Shown one piece after another: positions 47,348-58,890 of a stretch of DNA of 64,000 nucleotides. The stretch covers positions 25,111,187 to 25,175,186 of the forward strand of contig OX638368.1 of the NCBI GenBank assembly GCA_951812925.1, in the 5' to 3' direction. This DNA is from Calliopum simillimum (lineage: Eukaryota; Arthropoda; Insecta; Diptera; Lauxaniidae). A model generated the notes under the pieces. It did no database searches. It had not been told where the DNA came from and worked only from the letters and a program-made list of their open reading frames with translations. The translations under genes were made by a program, and so were the position numbers. Numbering within the stretch: position 1 is the stretch's first letter; every line of letters begins with the position of its first letter.

Positions 47348-48600
47348 CGCAACTTAAGGAGTATTTTCCACGAAAAGGCAATCAAAATACAAATAACTAC
47401 TAGAGACGGTAAGTGCATGCTCTGAGCAAAAACTAGATGAACTCGGGCGTGGTACCTCCCATATAAGCAAAAGCTTCAAAATGCTATACTGAAAGCGTAT
47501 TTTGAGATCAGACCCAAAATGAAGAGTCTGTATCGAATGCGATTTTTGCGATGAGTTTTGAGTATTAAGCTCTAATATTGATAGTTCCTTAATCACTAAG
47601 AGTCTGGTCAGCTTAAATATAAAACTGCACCTCAGCTTCTCATTGCCACTCATTGGTGAATCATAATTTAATGAAAAATTTTCTGCAATTTATTGCATAA
47701 GGTATTGATTACAGCATTTGTTGTTGTATTTGGAATTTTTCAACTTCATTTGTTTTTTTTTTTGTGTAGATTTTTAACAAAGTTATACGGTAGTTGCCGA
47801 CATAAATAGCAGCAATTTAAGCAAACACCATCAGCAACAGCATGTTGGTGGAGCCAACAAATTTGCGAAAATTTAGCGGTCATCCATGTGATGTTGAGCG
47901 CCAACTTGTGATGAAAAAAAAAAAAAAAAACTGAAAAAAGGAAGCGATCAGAACGAACACAACAAAGAAATGTTATGGTACAAAATGAGAGAGAATTGTT
48001 GACCAGGTTGACAGGCTTCGCGGACTTTGTAGCAGTAACATCAATGCATAGCAACATATCGCAGAACAAGCTAAGAATTAATTACATATCGAATAACTGG
48101 CACAATGGGGAGTCTGTATCGTTCAAAAGCTTGCAAAATGCAATGGGGCAGCAGCAGCACTTTACACATGGTAACAAAATATATCGTATATGCCTTGCGC
48201 ATATGTCATTCAAATCGACGATGGCTAAAATGTTGTTTAAAGTGATAATGCCATCTACCAAGTCGTTCATTTCTTTGTGTAGCACAGTGTTGTTTTGAAC
48301 CCTTCTTTTGCTTTTACTCTTTGCTGATTTAGCAAATTTGTGATAATTTACAATCACTGGGATTTCCTTAGCTTATAGATAGTATACTAATTGTACAGCA
48401 TAGACTTAAAACGTCTTCTGTAACCTTCTACTCTTGTCCCAAAAGTAATTGGGTTGGAATAGCGCTCTTAAGGCGGGACTTGTTCGTTAGCTACATTACA
48501 TTACATTACATTCTTAAGAGTTTTTTAAAATTTTACAAAAAATTGTCATATCTCGAGAACTATACGTACCTCAATTTCAAAACTTTTATGCAATGTCTTA
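47348..48600. other. No gene; 47380-47640 is a repeat fragment
   Basis: 47380-47640 resembles internal units of the 46.3-kb family (GCTCTGAGCAAAAACTAGATG, ACCTCCCATATAAGC). Open frames at 47975-48298 (+) and 48082-48357 (-) have no family or splice support. An ACATT pentamer repeat lies near 48493. Confidence 0.4.
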
Positions 48601-48756
48601 TAAACTGTCAAAATACCTTTTATATGACACAATACCTGTTCAGGGGTTCCCAACTGTTTTCAAAAATTTTTTTGTTTCCAAGACAATCTCAAAGTCAGCT
48701 TTCAAATAGGAGGCAGATTTTCCAATTATTTTCTCATCGACCCGGCTTTATGTAGA

Positions 48757-49383
48757 TTAGGGTGTCCATTATTTACCTAATTTATTTGTTTTTAAGAAGA
48801 GACCCCTCAAAATTACGGGCTTAATAGCTTGTAATCAGAAAAAAACTTGAAATTTAGCGTGCCTCTCGGAAATGTATTTTTTTTTTCATACAAAAATGTG
48901 TGTGGGAAAAGTCTCCACTCAGTATTTTCCAGCATATTTAAGTTCTGTAAAATTGAAGGAAAATTCTAGAAATAAAGTTATTTAAGAGATATGCACCAAA
49001 CTTTTTACATACTCAGTTTTTTTCAATAATTTTTTTTTTTTTTTTAAATTAAAAACCATTAGAGACCACTGTTCGGTGTTATAAAACAAGAATGGGGCCA
49101 GTTATGACATTGAATATAACGCCGTTTTGTCATGAGTGAATGACTTAAAATAGGTTTGTTTCTAGAATCTCCCTACATTTTTACAGAACTAAAATATGCT
49201 GGAAAACACCGAGTGGAGACTTTTCGCACATACATTTTTCTATGGAAAACCAATTTCGCGAGCGTCAGGCTTAATTTCAAGTTCTTGAAATTTTTTTTTT
49301 GACTGATTACTGACCATGAAGCCCGTCATTTTTGGGGGTCCATTCCTAGACACAAAAACTTTGCAAATAGCGGACACCCTAAT
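48757..49383. mobile_element. ~627-bp MITE, AGGGTGTCC ends, TA-flanked
   Basis: The ends are ATTAGGGTGTCC and GGACACCCTAAT. Inner mirrored blocks include CGGGCTT, AAACTTGAAATT, AGTCTCCACTC and CCAGCATATTT. TA on both sides fits a Tc1/mariner-type insertion. Confidence 0.82.
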
Positions 49384-49640
49384 CTCCAAATTGAGGCGAG
49401 TTGTGTATGGTGTAGCGCCGTCCTGTTAAAACCACATATCGTCCAGACACTGAGCCTCAACCTCCGGCACAAAATAGTCCTCCAACATAGTGTGTTACCG
49501 CTCAGAGTTGACATTTTCGGTGTTTCCGTCTTCATCTTGCACCATCGACATGGAATTTAAGATCCAAAATTCATCGATTTCAATGCGTTTTCTTCCGTGT
49601 AGCGATCCATAACTAAGATCCTATACTAGTATAGGATGCT
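49384..49640 (-). pseudogene. Fragment of a mariner-like (DDE_3) transposase
   Basis: On the minus strand the frame reads MVQDEDGNTENVNSER, stop, MLEDYFVPEVEAQCLDDMWF, stop, QDGATPYTTRLNLE. The WFQQDGAT-H-T motif region, carrying a catalytic aspartate, is typical of an arthropod IS630-Tc1-mariner lineage. In-frame stops occur, and the reading ends exactly at the MITE boundary. Confidence 0.75.
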
Positions 49641-49734
49641 GTCACCATGAATATGACACAAAATATGGATGATATGGGTCAATGGAAAATAATTGGAAAA
49701 ACCGCCCTTTATTTGAAAGCTTACTTTGAGAGTA

Positions 49735-50120
49735 TCTGGAAAGGAGACAAAAAAATGATTTTTGGACCACTCTAAAAATAGCCAAAATCGCCTTTTTATC
49801 ATAACTTCGGCAGGTGTTCGATTTTTAAAAATTATGAATCGTTTTAAAGGGCTTTATTGGCAATTTTTGGTTAAAATGGAAATATTTTTTAAAGATTTTA
49901 ATTTTATAAAGAAAAATGGCATTTAGAGGGATACGAAGCAGACAAATTAGGGCGCACTAGTCGAATATGAGGTTCAAATGATATGAATAAAAAATGTAGG
50001 TCTAATTAAGTCATTTACAACGATATATAATTTTTAAAAATTAGACATCATCTACCGAAGTCACAGAAAAAATACGTTTTTGCCTGTTTTAAGAGTGGTC
50101 TAAAAATAAATTTTTTGTTT
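49735..50120. repeat. Inverted repeat, arms ~150 bp
   Basis: GGACCACTCTAAAAATAG, CTTCGG-AG, and TTTTTAAAAATTATGAATCG on the left are mirrored by TTTTTAAAAATTAGACATC, CTACCGAAG and AGAGTGGTCTAAAAAT on the right. Confidence 0.65.
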
Positions 50121-50794
50121 GTTTATTATATAGTCTTAAGGTAAACTTTTAAGTAAGTGACGTTTTTTCCTAACTTTTTTTTTTTTTGCATGTCCTAATG
50201 TACATACATTTAACGCAATTAAAATTTCATTGAATTTTGAAATGTTTCGTTGTTTCACTAAGCACATGTTATTTTAATTGTGACACGAATATATTGTAAT
50301 TGTGGTTTTCTAGAACACATTTATATCTCTTTATCTCTTAATTAAAATAAACTTAGTTTTTATTTATCATTAATGAGAAGAAATACGTAGTACGTACTGT
50401 CATACGAATATCATTGTTGCTGGTTGCAACCCTCCCTCAAGATGATTGATCTACTTCATTTAAATGTGTGCACCCTGTAATTATCAAATATTACATACAT
50501 ACTTCCATTTGTGTGCTCCAATTTTTTTCTTGTAATTTTTATTAATTCATACGTTTTTCCAAATAATTGTTCATATTTTAAATTAGTTCATAATATCATT
50601 CCATCATTATGATGAGATGGGCCATCTTCAACTATTGCTGCGATGCTTGAAACAGTGGGACAAGTTGTTAAAAATGTCATTAAACATTAAGTAATTTTTT
50701 AAGTTATAAATGTCACTTGCATAGAATGAAAATTATATGAAATGTATATTAAAACTATTCAAAATATATTCTTGCTTTCAAAAAATATTAAAAT
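50121..50794. other. No gene recognised
   Basis: AT-rich intergenic sequence. Confidence 0.45.
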
Positions 50795-50970
50795 GATTTC
50801 AACGGACAGACAGACATACATGCAGACGGACATGGCTATATCGACTCAGGAGGTGACGCTGATCAAGAATATATATACTTTTTTATACTTGCCACGCCTC
50901 TTTCTCCACGTTACAAACTGAAGGACAAGTGAATATATATGTATTCTCTGGGTGTAGGGTATAAAAGCTC
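50795..50970. repeat. Solo end of the 46.3-kb TIR family
   Basis: CGGACATGGCTATATCGACT, GGAGGTGACGCTGATCAAG, GCCACGCCTC and GGGTGTAGGGTATAAAA match the right end at 47205-47347 closely. Confidence 0.82.
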
Positions 50971-51084
50971 GGAAAGTTTCGAATGGTATCGATAAAAAAT
51001 AGAAACTACATATTTTAAAAAGCTAAAACAGTTGATTTTTGATGGAAAGTTTCAAAAAGTGTAGAAAGTCGTAACAAAATCCGG

Positions 51085-51975
51085 GAAATGTGGTACCCCC
51101 AGGTGATATGGCACCCCTTTAAATTTCAATGCTTGCAACTTTCGTAGCATTCAAAAATGGACAAAATTCAGTTCCGCGGAAAACTTCGTGGTAAATAGTT
51201 CGTTTCGCTGCAATTACTTCTTCAATTACTTCTGTGTAGTATTTTTAAGCATATATTTCGAGAAGCAGCAGAGCGGTGAGAATTTGATAGAGTTATATGG
51301 AACATAACAGAATGTGATTTCGTTTTTGGATGAATGTAAGCTCGAGTTAACATGTTTATTTGTTTCGTGGCATTTTTATTCGTTATACATCAAAAATGAA
51401 AAATGGCACCCACTGAGGGTAATATGGTTCGGGTGCAATTTCTCTCTTTGTAGATATTTGGGAATACAAATATGAAGCGCTTAAACTTACATCTACTCCA
51501 CAATCGCAGAATTTTAGTCGGTTAAAGTTATAGTCACTTCAGGTGATATGGCACCCCTTTTAATTTTAGTACTTGCAAGTCTCGTAGTATTCAAATATGG
51601 ACAAAATCTACTTAGTTCAGTTTCGCGAAAAACTTAAATAAATATAGCTGCAGTTCCTTCTGTGCAGAATTTAAAAAAAAAAAAAATTCGGGATGTAAAC
51701 GGCTGACTTTTTTAACATATAAGTACTTCAGGAAGCAGCAGAGTAGTGGGTACTTTATGCAGTTAAATGGTACATCAGAGAATTGAATGTGATTTCGTTG
51801 AATACAAGCTCGAGTAAATATGTTTATTTGTTTCGTGGCACCCTATAACTGCGTTTGATATGGCTCGGTTGCCGTTTCTCCCTTTGCACAATATACTTTA
51901 TTTGGGAATACAAAGTGAAGCGCTTAGCCAGGCAGGACATTCAATGATTCCTTGCTGATTTTAACCTGAATAATT
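51085..51975. repeat. Tandem repeat, ~450-bp unit, two copies
   Basis: Both copies begin with AGGTGATATGGCACCCCTTT, then ACTTGCAA, GTAG-ATTCAAA-ATGGACAAAAT and GTTCAGTTYCGCG, and include AGAATTTGA, TGTTTATTTGTTTCGTGGCA and TGGGAATACAAA. Confidence 0.8.
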
Positions 51976-52800
51976 TGAGGTTTTTGCTAATATTTTAGAA
52001 AACTCTATTGCGGGTGCACTAGATGTTGAGAAGATTATGCACTAGCCACTAAACCAATTGAATCCAGTGCCTAATGTGCCGCATATGGTTACATAAAACA
52101 TGTAGCTACATCTTATACGAAAACATGACATAGTTCTGGCAGTCAAAACTTTAAAGCAGCTTAGGGTGCCAAATTACCCATTAATTGGTGCCATATCACC
52201 CATAGTCTCGGTTTAATTGTCACTTTATGGCATTTTTTTTTTTTAAATTGAAAAGAAAACATATGTTGAATAATTTTTCTTAAAGTTGAAGTACTATTAT
52301 ACGTTTTAAATGAGCTAACTTCACTTTTAGTTCCCTTGAAAATCTTTTTTAATTCCAGTTATATAGCAGTTCTACAAAAAAAGTGCCATATCTCGCGAGC
52401 TTACCCTTACGGAAGGCAAATACTTATTAACGAGTAGTGTTTTTGAATATTTCCACCAAACAATCCCACTGCAAGACTTAAGTGTGTTAATTCTATAGAT
52501 TCGCAGAAACGTTAATCGACAATAAAAGATGATGGTGACCAACAACAGTGATCAACATGCGCTTTTTTGTTTTTTTTTTTTGTAAAGATCTCATCCATCA
52601 GTTGTACCAAAGTTTCTAGTAAACGCATCATAAGACCCCTTACGCGCGCGCTTAGGAAGGGGGTGGTGTAAGTGTTTTGGTCATCAGTATGCTTACTGCT
52701 GCTGACCACTGCCGAACGGTCGCCGCACATGCTGTCAATCAAAATGATTTATGCGTCTTCCCACAGTATATCATCGTAGCAATTTATCTTTGTTGTTAAG
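51976..52800. other. No gene; TGGTGCCATATCACCC echoes of the tandem repeat
   Basis: TTGGTGCCATATCACCCATA at 52186 and GTGCCATATCTCGCG at 52383 are inverted echoes of the preceding unit. 52620-52800 is GC-richer and may be 5' flank of the candidate exon. Confidence 0.4.
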
Positions 52801-52885
52801 ATGCCGCAGTCGCAATTGTTGCTGTTGCTGTTGCCATTGCTGGCTGCCGGTATATCATCGGTGTTGGCGGCGGCGGCGATGCCTT
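52801..52885 (+). CDS. Candidate first coding exon with a signal peptide
   Basis: ATG at 52801 opens MPQSQLLLLLLPLLAAGISS followed by VLAAAAMP, a textbook signal peptide: short N-region, Leu-rich core and a small-residue cleavage site near VLA-A. At 52886 a GTATGT donor matches the fly consensus, leaving an 85-nt exon ending in phase 1. Without splicing the frame stops at 52915. Local GC content is above the surroundings. No second exon was identified downstream, and CTG/GCG-rich simple sequence can mimic a signal peptide. Confidence 0.35.
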
Positions 52886-53534
52886 GTATGTTTTGTTTTT
52901 TCTGCGCGCGCGTTTAAATTTCATTTGAAATTCAAAATTTCAAATTATGAATGAGAGCGCGAGCGTTAATTACTGGCTTGCGGTCGAACTTTTGTGTTGC
53001 AGCATAGGAAATTCTATGGACTTGGGAATTTTCAAATGGAAATGGCGCTTAATTGTCGGCAAACATCAAAGATTTGTGCAGTTTATTAGAGTTATCATTG
53101 CTCTTGATATTTAAGTTGTTTGGATGAGAATTTTTTATTGAAATTAAAAGTAGTACAGGATTATTTTTTTTCAAATATTTTGAAAGTAGTGTGTTCCACA
53201 ACGGCTTGTTGTCATTGATATTTAATCTATAATACAGGCATCATTGACGACATACTGAAATCTAGATAAAGTTCTTGGTGTGTTCGAAAAAGGAATTCGC
53301 AATCGGAACTTTAATTACACTGTGCAACAGAAAAATCTGAATGAATAATTTGGTGTCGCTGATTTCGAATTTGGCATCCTTTTTTTCCTACCAGGTCTAA
53401 GATTGTCACAAATGGGATATCTTACCCCTACTTTTGTATTGAATTTGATATGTCCAAAAATCTGCTTAAATCAATTTCCACATGCTTTATGATTAAGAGG
53501 AATTTGGGAGCAACCAAACATGAAATTCTTTTTA
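52886..53534. other. No gene recognised
   Basis: Would be intronic if the preceding exon is real. TGGTGTCGCTGATTTCGAATTTGGCATC near 53350 (read in two parts) relates to the AATCAGCGACC satellite family. Confidence 0.4.
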
Positions 53535-55055
53535 CTCAAATAATAATTTCCCCTAACCACCCTTTATTACCTTGTTGGGGCATTTTATAAACCCCTTTTT
53601 AAGAATTTGGCCATAGCGTATAATCAGTTTAAAAAACTCCCAAAGTCCATTCGAGAAAAACCATAAGAACCATGAAGAACTCCACGCCAAGTGTACCAAA
53701 AAAAAAATTTTTTTGTCATATTGATGAAAAGGGTGTTTTTTCAAAAATTTATAGCTTACACTAAAATTTGTAAATTGATAAATCTAAGTTATTGGTCCTA
53801 TTTATTTTGAATTGTTCTTTTTATAAAAAAATATTTCTTGGTGAAAAAGATTTTTTTTCACCAAAATTTTTTACACTTAAAAATACTTTTGAATTTTTTT
53901 TAAAAAAAAGCCCCCTTCGATTTTTTTTAAAAGTACCTTAAATTAAAGTATAATTTATAAGCTTTAAAATGATGTATAACTCAAGATGGGATTCGGACGC
54001 TACATGGGAGTTTTTGGCTTTTGACCGCCCGTGCCAGGCAAAAATCTTTTTTTGCTCGAGAGGAAAACATCTTACGTAAAAAGTGTACATAGCAAAAAAT
54101 GCTTAAAATCGTCCAAGCAATACGTGTGACGTTTTTGGAATTTTTAAAAACTTTTTTTTTTTTGAATAATTTTTGAAAAATTTTTTTTATGAAAAATTTG
54201 TGCAAAAAATATTGGAAAATTTTTTTTTTTTTTAGCTTTTCAAAAAATTCCAAAAAAGTCACACGTATTGCTTGGACGATTTTAAGCATTTTTTGCTTTG
54301 TACACTTTTTACGTAAGATGTTTTCTTCTCGAGCAAAAAAAGATTTTTGCCTGGCACAGGCGTTCAAAAGCCAAAAACTCTTATTTAGCGTCTGAATCCC
54401 ATCTTGAGCCATACTCCATTTTAAAGCTTATAAATTATGCTTTAATTTAAGGTACTTTTAAAAAAATCGAAGGGGGCTTTTTTAAAAAAAAATTCAAAAG
54501 TATTTTTAAGTGTAAAAAATTTTGGTGAAAAAACATTTTTTTCACCAAGATATATTTTTTATAAAAAGAATGCTTCAAAATGAATGGGACCAGTAACTTA
54601 GATTTATCAATTTACAAACTTTAGTGTAAGCAATAAATTTTTGAAAAAACACCCTTTTCATGAAAATGACTAAAATCGCCAACTTCAACACCATCTATTT
54701 TAACGACAAATGGTACTAGGACCAAATCGTCCCGGATTGTTGTTCTTGCACACCGGATCTACCATATTGCCAAATTTAAGCGAAATCGGAGAAAAAAAAT
54801 TTTTTTTTTGGTACACTTGGCGTGGAGTGCTTCATATATATCTTTAAATCAGCACAGCCCCTATTTTTGACGCGTTCTGTAACCCTATCTTTCTGTGGGG
54901 GCTATTTTTCTTGAAAAGATCTTGATAGTCTTCTGGACTGTTTAAATGATATTACCAAATACCGATTACATGCTATGACCAAATTCTCAAAAAAAGGGTT
55001 TATAAAATACCCCAAACAGGTACTAAGGGGTGGTCAGGGGTAGTTATTATTTGAG
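53535..55055. mobile_element. ~1.5-kb palindromic foldback element
   Basis: ACTCAAATAATAATTTCCCC at the left mirrors the right end GGGTAGTTATTATTTGAGT. Mirrored blocks occur all along: TTTATAAACCC, CTCCACGCCAAGTGTACCA, TCGAAGGGGGCTT, CCGCCCGTGCCAGGC-like and ACACGTATTGCTTGGACG. The arms of about 650 bp meet near 54200. The right arm has extra segments at about 54665-54790 and 54840-54950. Confidence 0.85.
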
Positions 55056-55679
55056 TACAAAATATTTTTTAGTTTATTGTGCATAACTTTCTTTTGAACG
55101 TTAAAAATGCAGGAGAAGACCTTAACAAACTTTTAGGCAGATCAATTTCACTCCAAAAAAGGAGTAAGATAAAAAAAATACGAAAGCTAGATTCAGAATC
55201 AGCGACCTTAAATTACAAAAAAATTTACTGAGATAGAAATTTGAATTGGTATCCATTGAAATATAGTGGTGATTCTAAATTTTATTCCTAAAATCACATT
55301 ATTACATTTGTGAATCTATTGCTTAAGATCGGTACATTCTATATGGTTTACGTCTTCAGTGACCCTAAATATTTTTTTATGGGTCACATTTTTGTAGACA
55401 AAACCATGACAGTTTTCTGGACCAGTTACATTTTATGACTAAATTTTCAAAATGGCAATAACGCGTTATAACCGGGGATCAGGGGAAATTATTTAATTAT
55501 TAAAGGAAAACAAATTTCTTGGTTCAATATGTCCAATTTCTTCTTAACTGTCAAGAATGTAGGAATTGATTTTAACAGACTTTTGGGCATTACAAATTCA
55601 CTTCAAAATAGGATTAAGACTCCCCATTTGCGGTGATCTCATCACTACTCAAAAAAAAAAAAAAAAAAAAATGGTTGCT
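55056..55679. other. No gene; satellite-like AATCAGCGACC fragments
   Basis: Two loose ~290-bp repeats share TTAACTGTCAAGAATGTAGG / TTGAACGTTAAAAATGCAGG, then TTTAAC-GACTTTTGGGCA / AACTTTTAGGCA and CACT(C/T)CAAAA. Confidence 0.4.
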
Positions 55680-55967
55680 ACACAGAGAAAAATCGCGTCA
55701 TAATTTTTACTTTTTAGGTAAGTATCATAAATATATAAAACGATTTTGACTTTAAAATTCTAGTAAAAATATTTTTTTTTTTTTTGCTTATTATAAAAAT
55801 TTTATACTTCTTCATCATATGGGTCAGTAGTGCAGAAGATGTGTTTCTATTTATCACATGGAAGGTCCACGATTCGAACCCTAGTGTGGTTTTGTTTGTT
55901 TTTTAACTTTACAGTTCTTCTATACTTCATTATTTTTTTTTTTTTTTGTTTGAGCTTTACAGTAAGG

Positions 55968-58444
55968 CAGGCATTGAAATAAGCTATAGTAATACCCTAT
56001 TTCTGCAGTAATAACTTCAAATTTGCAGTAATAACTTCAGAATATTGTAAAAAGTTGTAATAATAATTTTCACCCAAATTCATATTACTTTGCTTTGCGT
56101 TAATCGTTGAAACTAAATACTCATTTTATTTAGCTTATAACCGTTGTTTTAGTTGTCTAGCCACACCAATTTGGGCTAAAATGTAGCAACCACAATAAGT
56201 ACTCGGCAACTCTACTTTAAACATATTTTTATAAATGCATTCGAAGAAAATTTCGCTATAAATTTTCAATTTTAAATTGAACCATTGCCATGATATCTGT
56301 TATTTAATATTAATATTTAATATTAGTACAGGCAAAATAGGAAACGTCTGGCGATTTTTGGAAAGGTGCTTGAATCGTTTTGGTTATTGTTAAGCGTGTT
56401 AAGTTGAAGCTAAAACTCGATTTGCGGGACACAGGGGGTGTGCGATCGCCGCCATCTTGAAAAGAAGGGTGTAATGTTCTTTCTTCATTTACATGGAAGC
56501 CGTTCATTTTTTCGGAAAAACACATTGACACTTTTGTGTTGACAAAAAATAGATCTTTATTTTTTATCATGAACTTTTTACTCTAACCTTATTATTTTCC
56601 AAGTTATTAACGAAAAACTTAAAAATTTGAGGGGTTGTTTTTGTTCAACCTTGAATTGCCATCAAAGTGTTTATTTTACGGAAAATATGCTTCTATGCTT
56701 TTTTGTAGAGCAGTTTCAGACGAACAAATTGACATATATTTTGAGTGGAGTCTTTTTTTGCTTAACCGACCAAGGCTCGACTTGACATCTCCGATTTGTA
56801 TGAAAATTGGTGAAATTTTAGTAATTGACACACAAATAACTGTGGTAAAATGATTTTCCAAAATTCCGAAAATTACCAAGATGGCGGCCACACGAAGTTC
56901 GATACAACCTTTGGATACTCACACATTTGAAAATTCATAGCTGCTCGGTTTTTTATTCGATTTTGATGAAATTTTCAGGGTTTCTGTAGAAAAGTATGTG
57001 CTTTTGAAAAAAAATAACACTGAAAAAAAAAAATTTTTTTTTGGTGGATAAAAACCTTTTTTCTATTTCAAAGCCATTTTTAGGGCTTGGTGCACCCTTT
57101 TTATATTTTTAAAAATATTTTTCTTTAAAAGTAAATTTTATAACAATAATTCTCCAGTCCTCAAATTTGTGGTATGTTTTACGGTTATCAAGTTATGAGT
57201 TTTTGAAGTTGTATAATGTTGTGATTATCATGAGTCGTTGAAGCGCTACTATATAGGGTTGCCACAGTCCGGACGGAATTTTTTTTCAGTGAACCCTAGT
57301 GAAATTTTTTATAGAATTTTTTTGTGGAACATTTTAACCCATTAAAAAGTTCCATCCGGACGGTGGGAACCCTATATAGTAGCGCCTCAACGACTCATGA
57401 TAAACACAACATTCTACAACTTCAAAAACTCATAACTTGATAACCGTAAAACATACTACAAATTTGAAGACTGGAGAATAATTGTTATAAAATTTACTTT
57501 TTAATAAAAATATTTTTTAAAAAATAAAAAAGGTGCACCAAGCCCTTAAAATGGCTTTGAAAAAGAAAAAAGGTTTTTATCCACCAAAAATAATTTTTTT
57601 TTTCAGTGTTATTTTTTTTTTTCAAAAGCACATACTTTTCTACAGAAACCCTGAAAATTTCTTCAAAATAGAATAAAAAACCGAGGAGTTATGAATTTTC
57701 AAATGTGTGAGTATCCAAAGGTTGTATCAAACTTCGTGTGGCCGCCATCTTGGATATTTTCGGAATTTTGGAAAATAATTTTACCAGTTATTTGTGTGTC
57801 AATTACTGAAATTTCACCAATTTGCATACAAATCGGAGATGTCAAGTCGAGCCTTGGTCGGTTAAGCAAAAAAAGACTCCACTCAAAAATGGATATGAAA
57901 GCTCTACCCTTACCAAAATATATGTCAATTTGTTCGTCTGAAACTGCTCTACAAAAAAGCATAGAAGCATATTTTCCGTAAAATAAACACTTTGATGGCA
58001 ATTCAAGGTTGAACAAAAACAACCCCTCAAATTTTTAAGTTTTTTGTTAATAACTTGGAAAATAATAAAGTTAGAGTAAAAAGTTCATGATAAAAAATTA
58101 AGATCTATTTTTTGTCAACACAAAAGTGTCAATGTGTTTTTCCGAAAAAATGAACGGCTTCCATGTAAATGAAGAAAGAACATTACACCATTCTTTTCAA
58201 AATGGCGGCGATCGCACACCCCCCTGTGTCCCGCAAATCGAGTTTTAGCTTCAACTTAACACGCTTAACAATAACCAAGACGATTCAAGCACCTTTCCAA
58301 AAATCGCCAGATGCTCATTTTTTTGTGCTATTTTGCTTATGTCTTATGTACTTGAATAAGACATTAAAAAAATTTTGTTAAAAATTGCAAATAAAAACAA
58401 AAAAAAAATTCTGCAGTAATAACTTTTTCTTATTTCAACCCCTG
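55968..58444. mobile_element. hAT-type MITE with perfect 8-bp duplication, carrying a 2-kb insert
   Basis: The ends are CAGGCATTGAAATAAG and CTTATTTCAACCCCTG. CAGTAAGG flanks both sides (55960-55967 and 58445-58452). The first ~350 and last ~95 bases match the reverse complement of the 451-bp copy at 39149. The remainder is a palindromic insertion absent from that copy. Confidence 0.93.
56327..58350. mobile_element. 2-kb near-perfect palindrome nested in the hAT MITE
   Basis: The left arm, about 56333-57280, and the right arm, about 57349-58345, are reverse complements with only scattered differences and a short indel near 57885-57915. The loop is about 68 bp. Arms begin AGGCAAAATAG and contain TCTGGCGATTTTTGG, GCGATCGCCGCCATCTTG and CTATATAGGGTTGCCACAG. 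The same open frame therefore appears on both strands (56635-56853 and 57699-58022), and I do not regard it as a gene. Confidence 0.92.
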
Positions 58445-58529
58445 CAGTAAGGTACATATCACTTCAATTCTTTCAAAAAAATTACTAGGCTGTAAGATCA
58501 TTCGAAAATTGACTAAAACAGTAAGGTAA

Positions 58530-58880
58530 AATTTACTTCTGTGTTGTCATTATTTTGACTTAAAAATTCTTGTAAAATTTACTAGGAATAGTAAAATGTA
58601 TTTCAGTGTTGAGTTGTCACTGTTTTGACTTGAAATTCTGGTAAAATTTATTAGAAATAGTAAAATTTACTTTAGTGAGGGGGGGTTGGCACTATTTTGG
58701 CTTGAAATTCTGGTAAAATTTACTAGAAATAGTGAAATTTACTTCAGTGCGGAGTTGTCACAATTATGACTAAAAATTCTGGTAAAATTTATTACAATTA
58801 GTAATATTTACGTCAGTGGGAAGTTGTCACTATTTGGACATGAAATTCTAGTAATTTTATTCGAAATAAAGTAGTACGTA
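58530..58880. repeat. ~70-bp tandem repeat, five to six copies
   Basis: Each unit has TTGACTTGAAATTCTGGTAA, AATTTACTAGAAATAGTAAA and TTTACTTCAGTG-GGAGTTGTCACT. Single copies of the module occur at 38620-38700 and 60185-60260. Confidence 0.88.
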
Positions 58881-58890
58881 CTATTTTTTT

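Larger units (their letters stand above)
48653..49770. mobile_element. Outer inverted-repeat element around nested insertions
   Basis: 48653-48750 (TTTCCAAGACAATCTCAAAG, TTGAAAGCTGA on the complement, AATTATTTTC) is mirrored at 49670-49770 (GGAAAATAATTGGAAAAACC, TTGAAAGCTTACTTTGAGAG). A MITE and a transposase fragment lie between the arms. Confidence 0.6.
55680..58890 (+). repeat. tRNA-like composite element, interrupted by a hAT MITE
   Basis: The left end is CACAGAGAAAAATCGCGTC. The right end, reversed, is TTGGAGAAAAAAATAGTACG, the same end type as 38597. A plus-strand tRNA-like segment lies at 55825-55892: GGGTCAGTAGTGCAGAAGAT (A-box-like), GATTCGAACCCTAGTGTGG (B-box-like), then a T-run. 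After the MITE come six AATTCTGGTAAAATTTACTA-type units. Confidence 0.65.

Noticed and set aside
47975..48298. 107-codon open frame
   Set aside because: It has a plausible length but no recognisable domain, and a competing frame lies on the opposite strand. No splice or polyadenylation pattern links it to a gene.
52751..52954. Cysteine-rich frame (CRSRNCCCCCCHCW)
   Set aside because: It overlaps the better signal-peptide frame in another phase and reflects GCTGTT repeats.
53981..54412. 143-codon lysine/phenylalanine-rich minus-strand frame
   Set aside because: It crosses the centre of the palindrome, so its two halves mirror each other.
56635..58022. Matching open frames on both strands of the 2-kb palindrome
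   Set aside because: They are the same sequence mirrored. No start context, splice signal or family supports coding, and non-coding palindromes produce such pairs.
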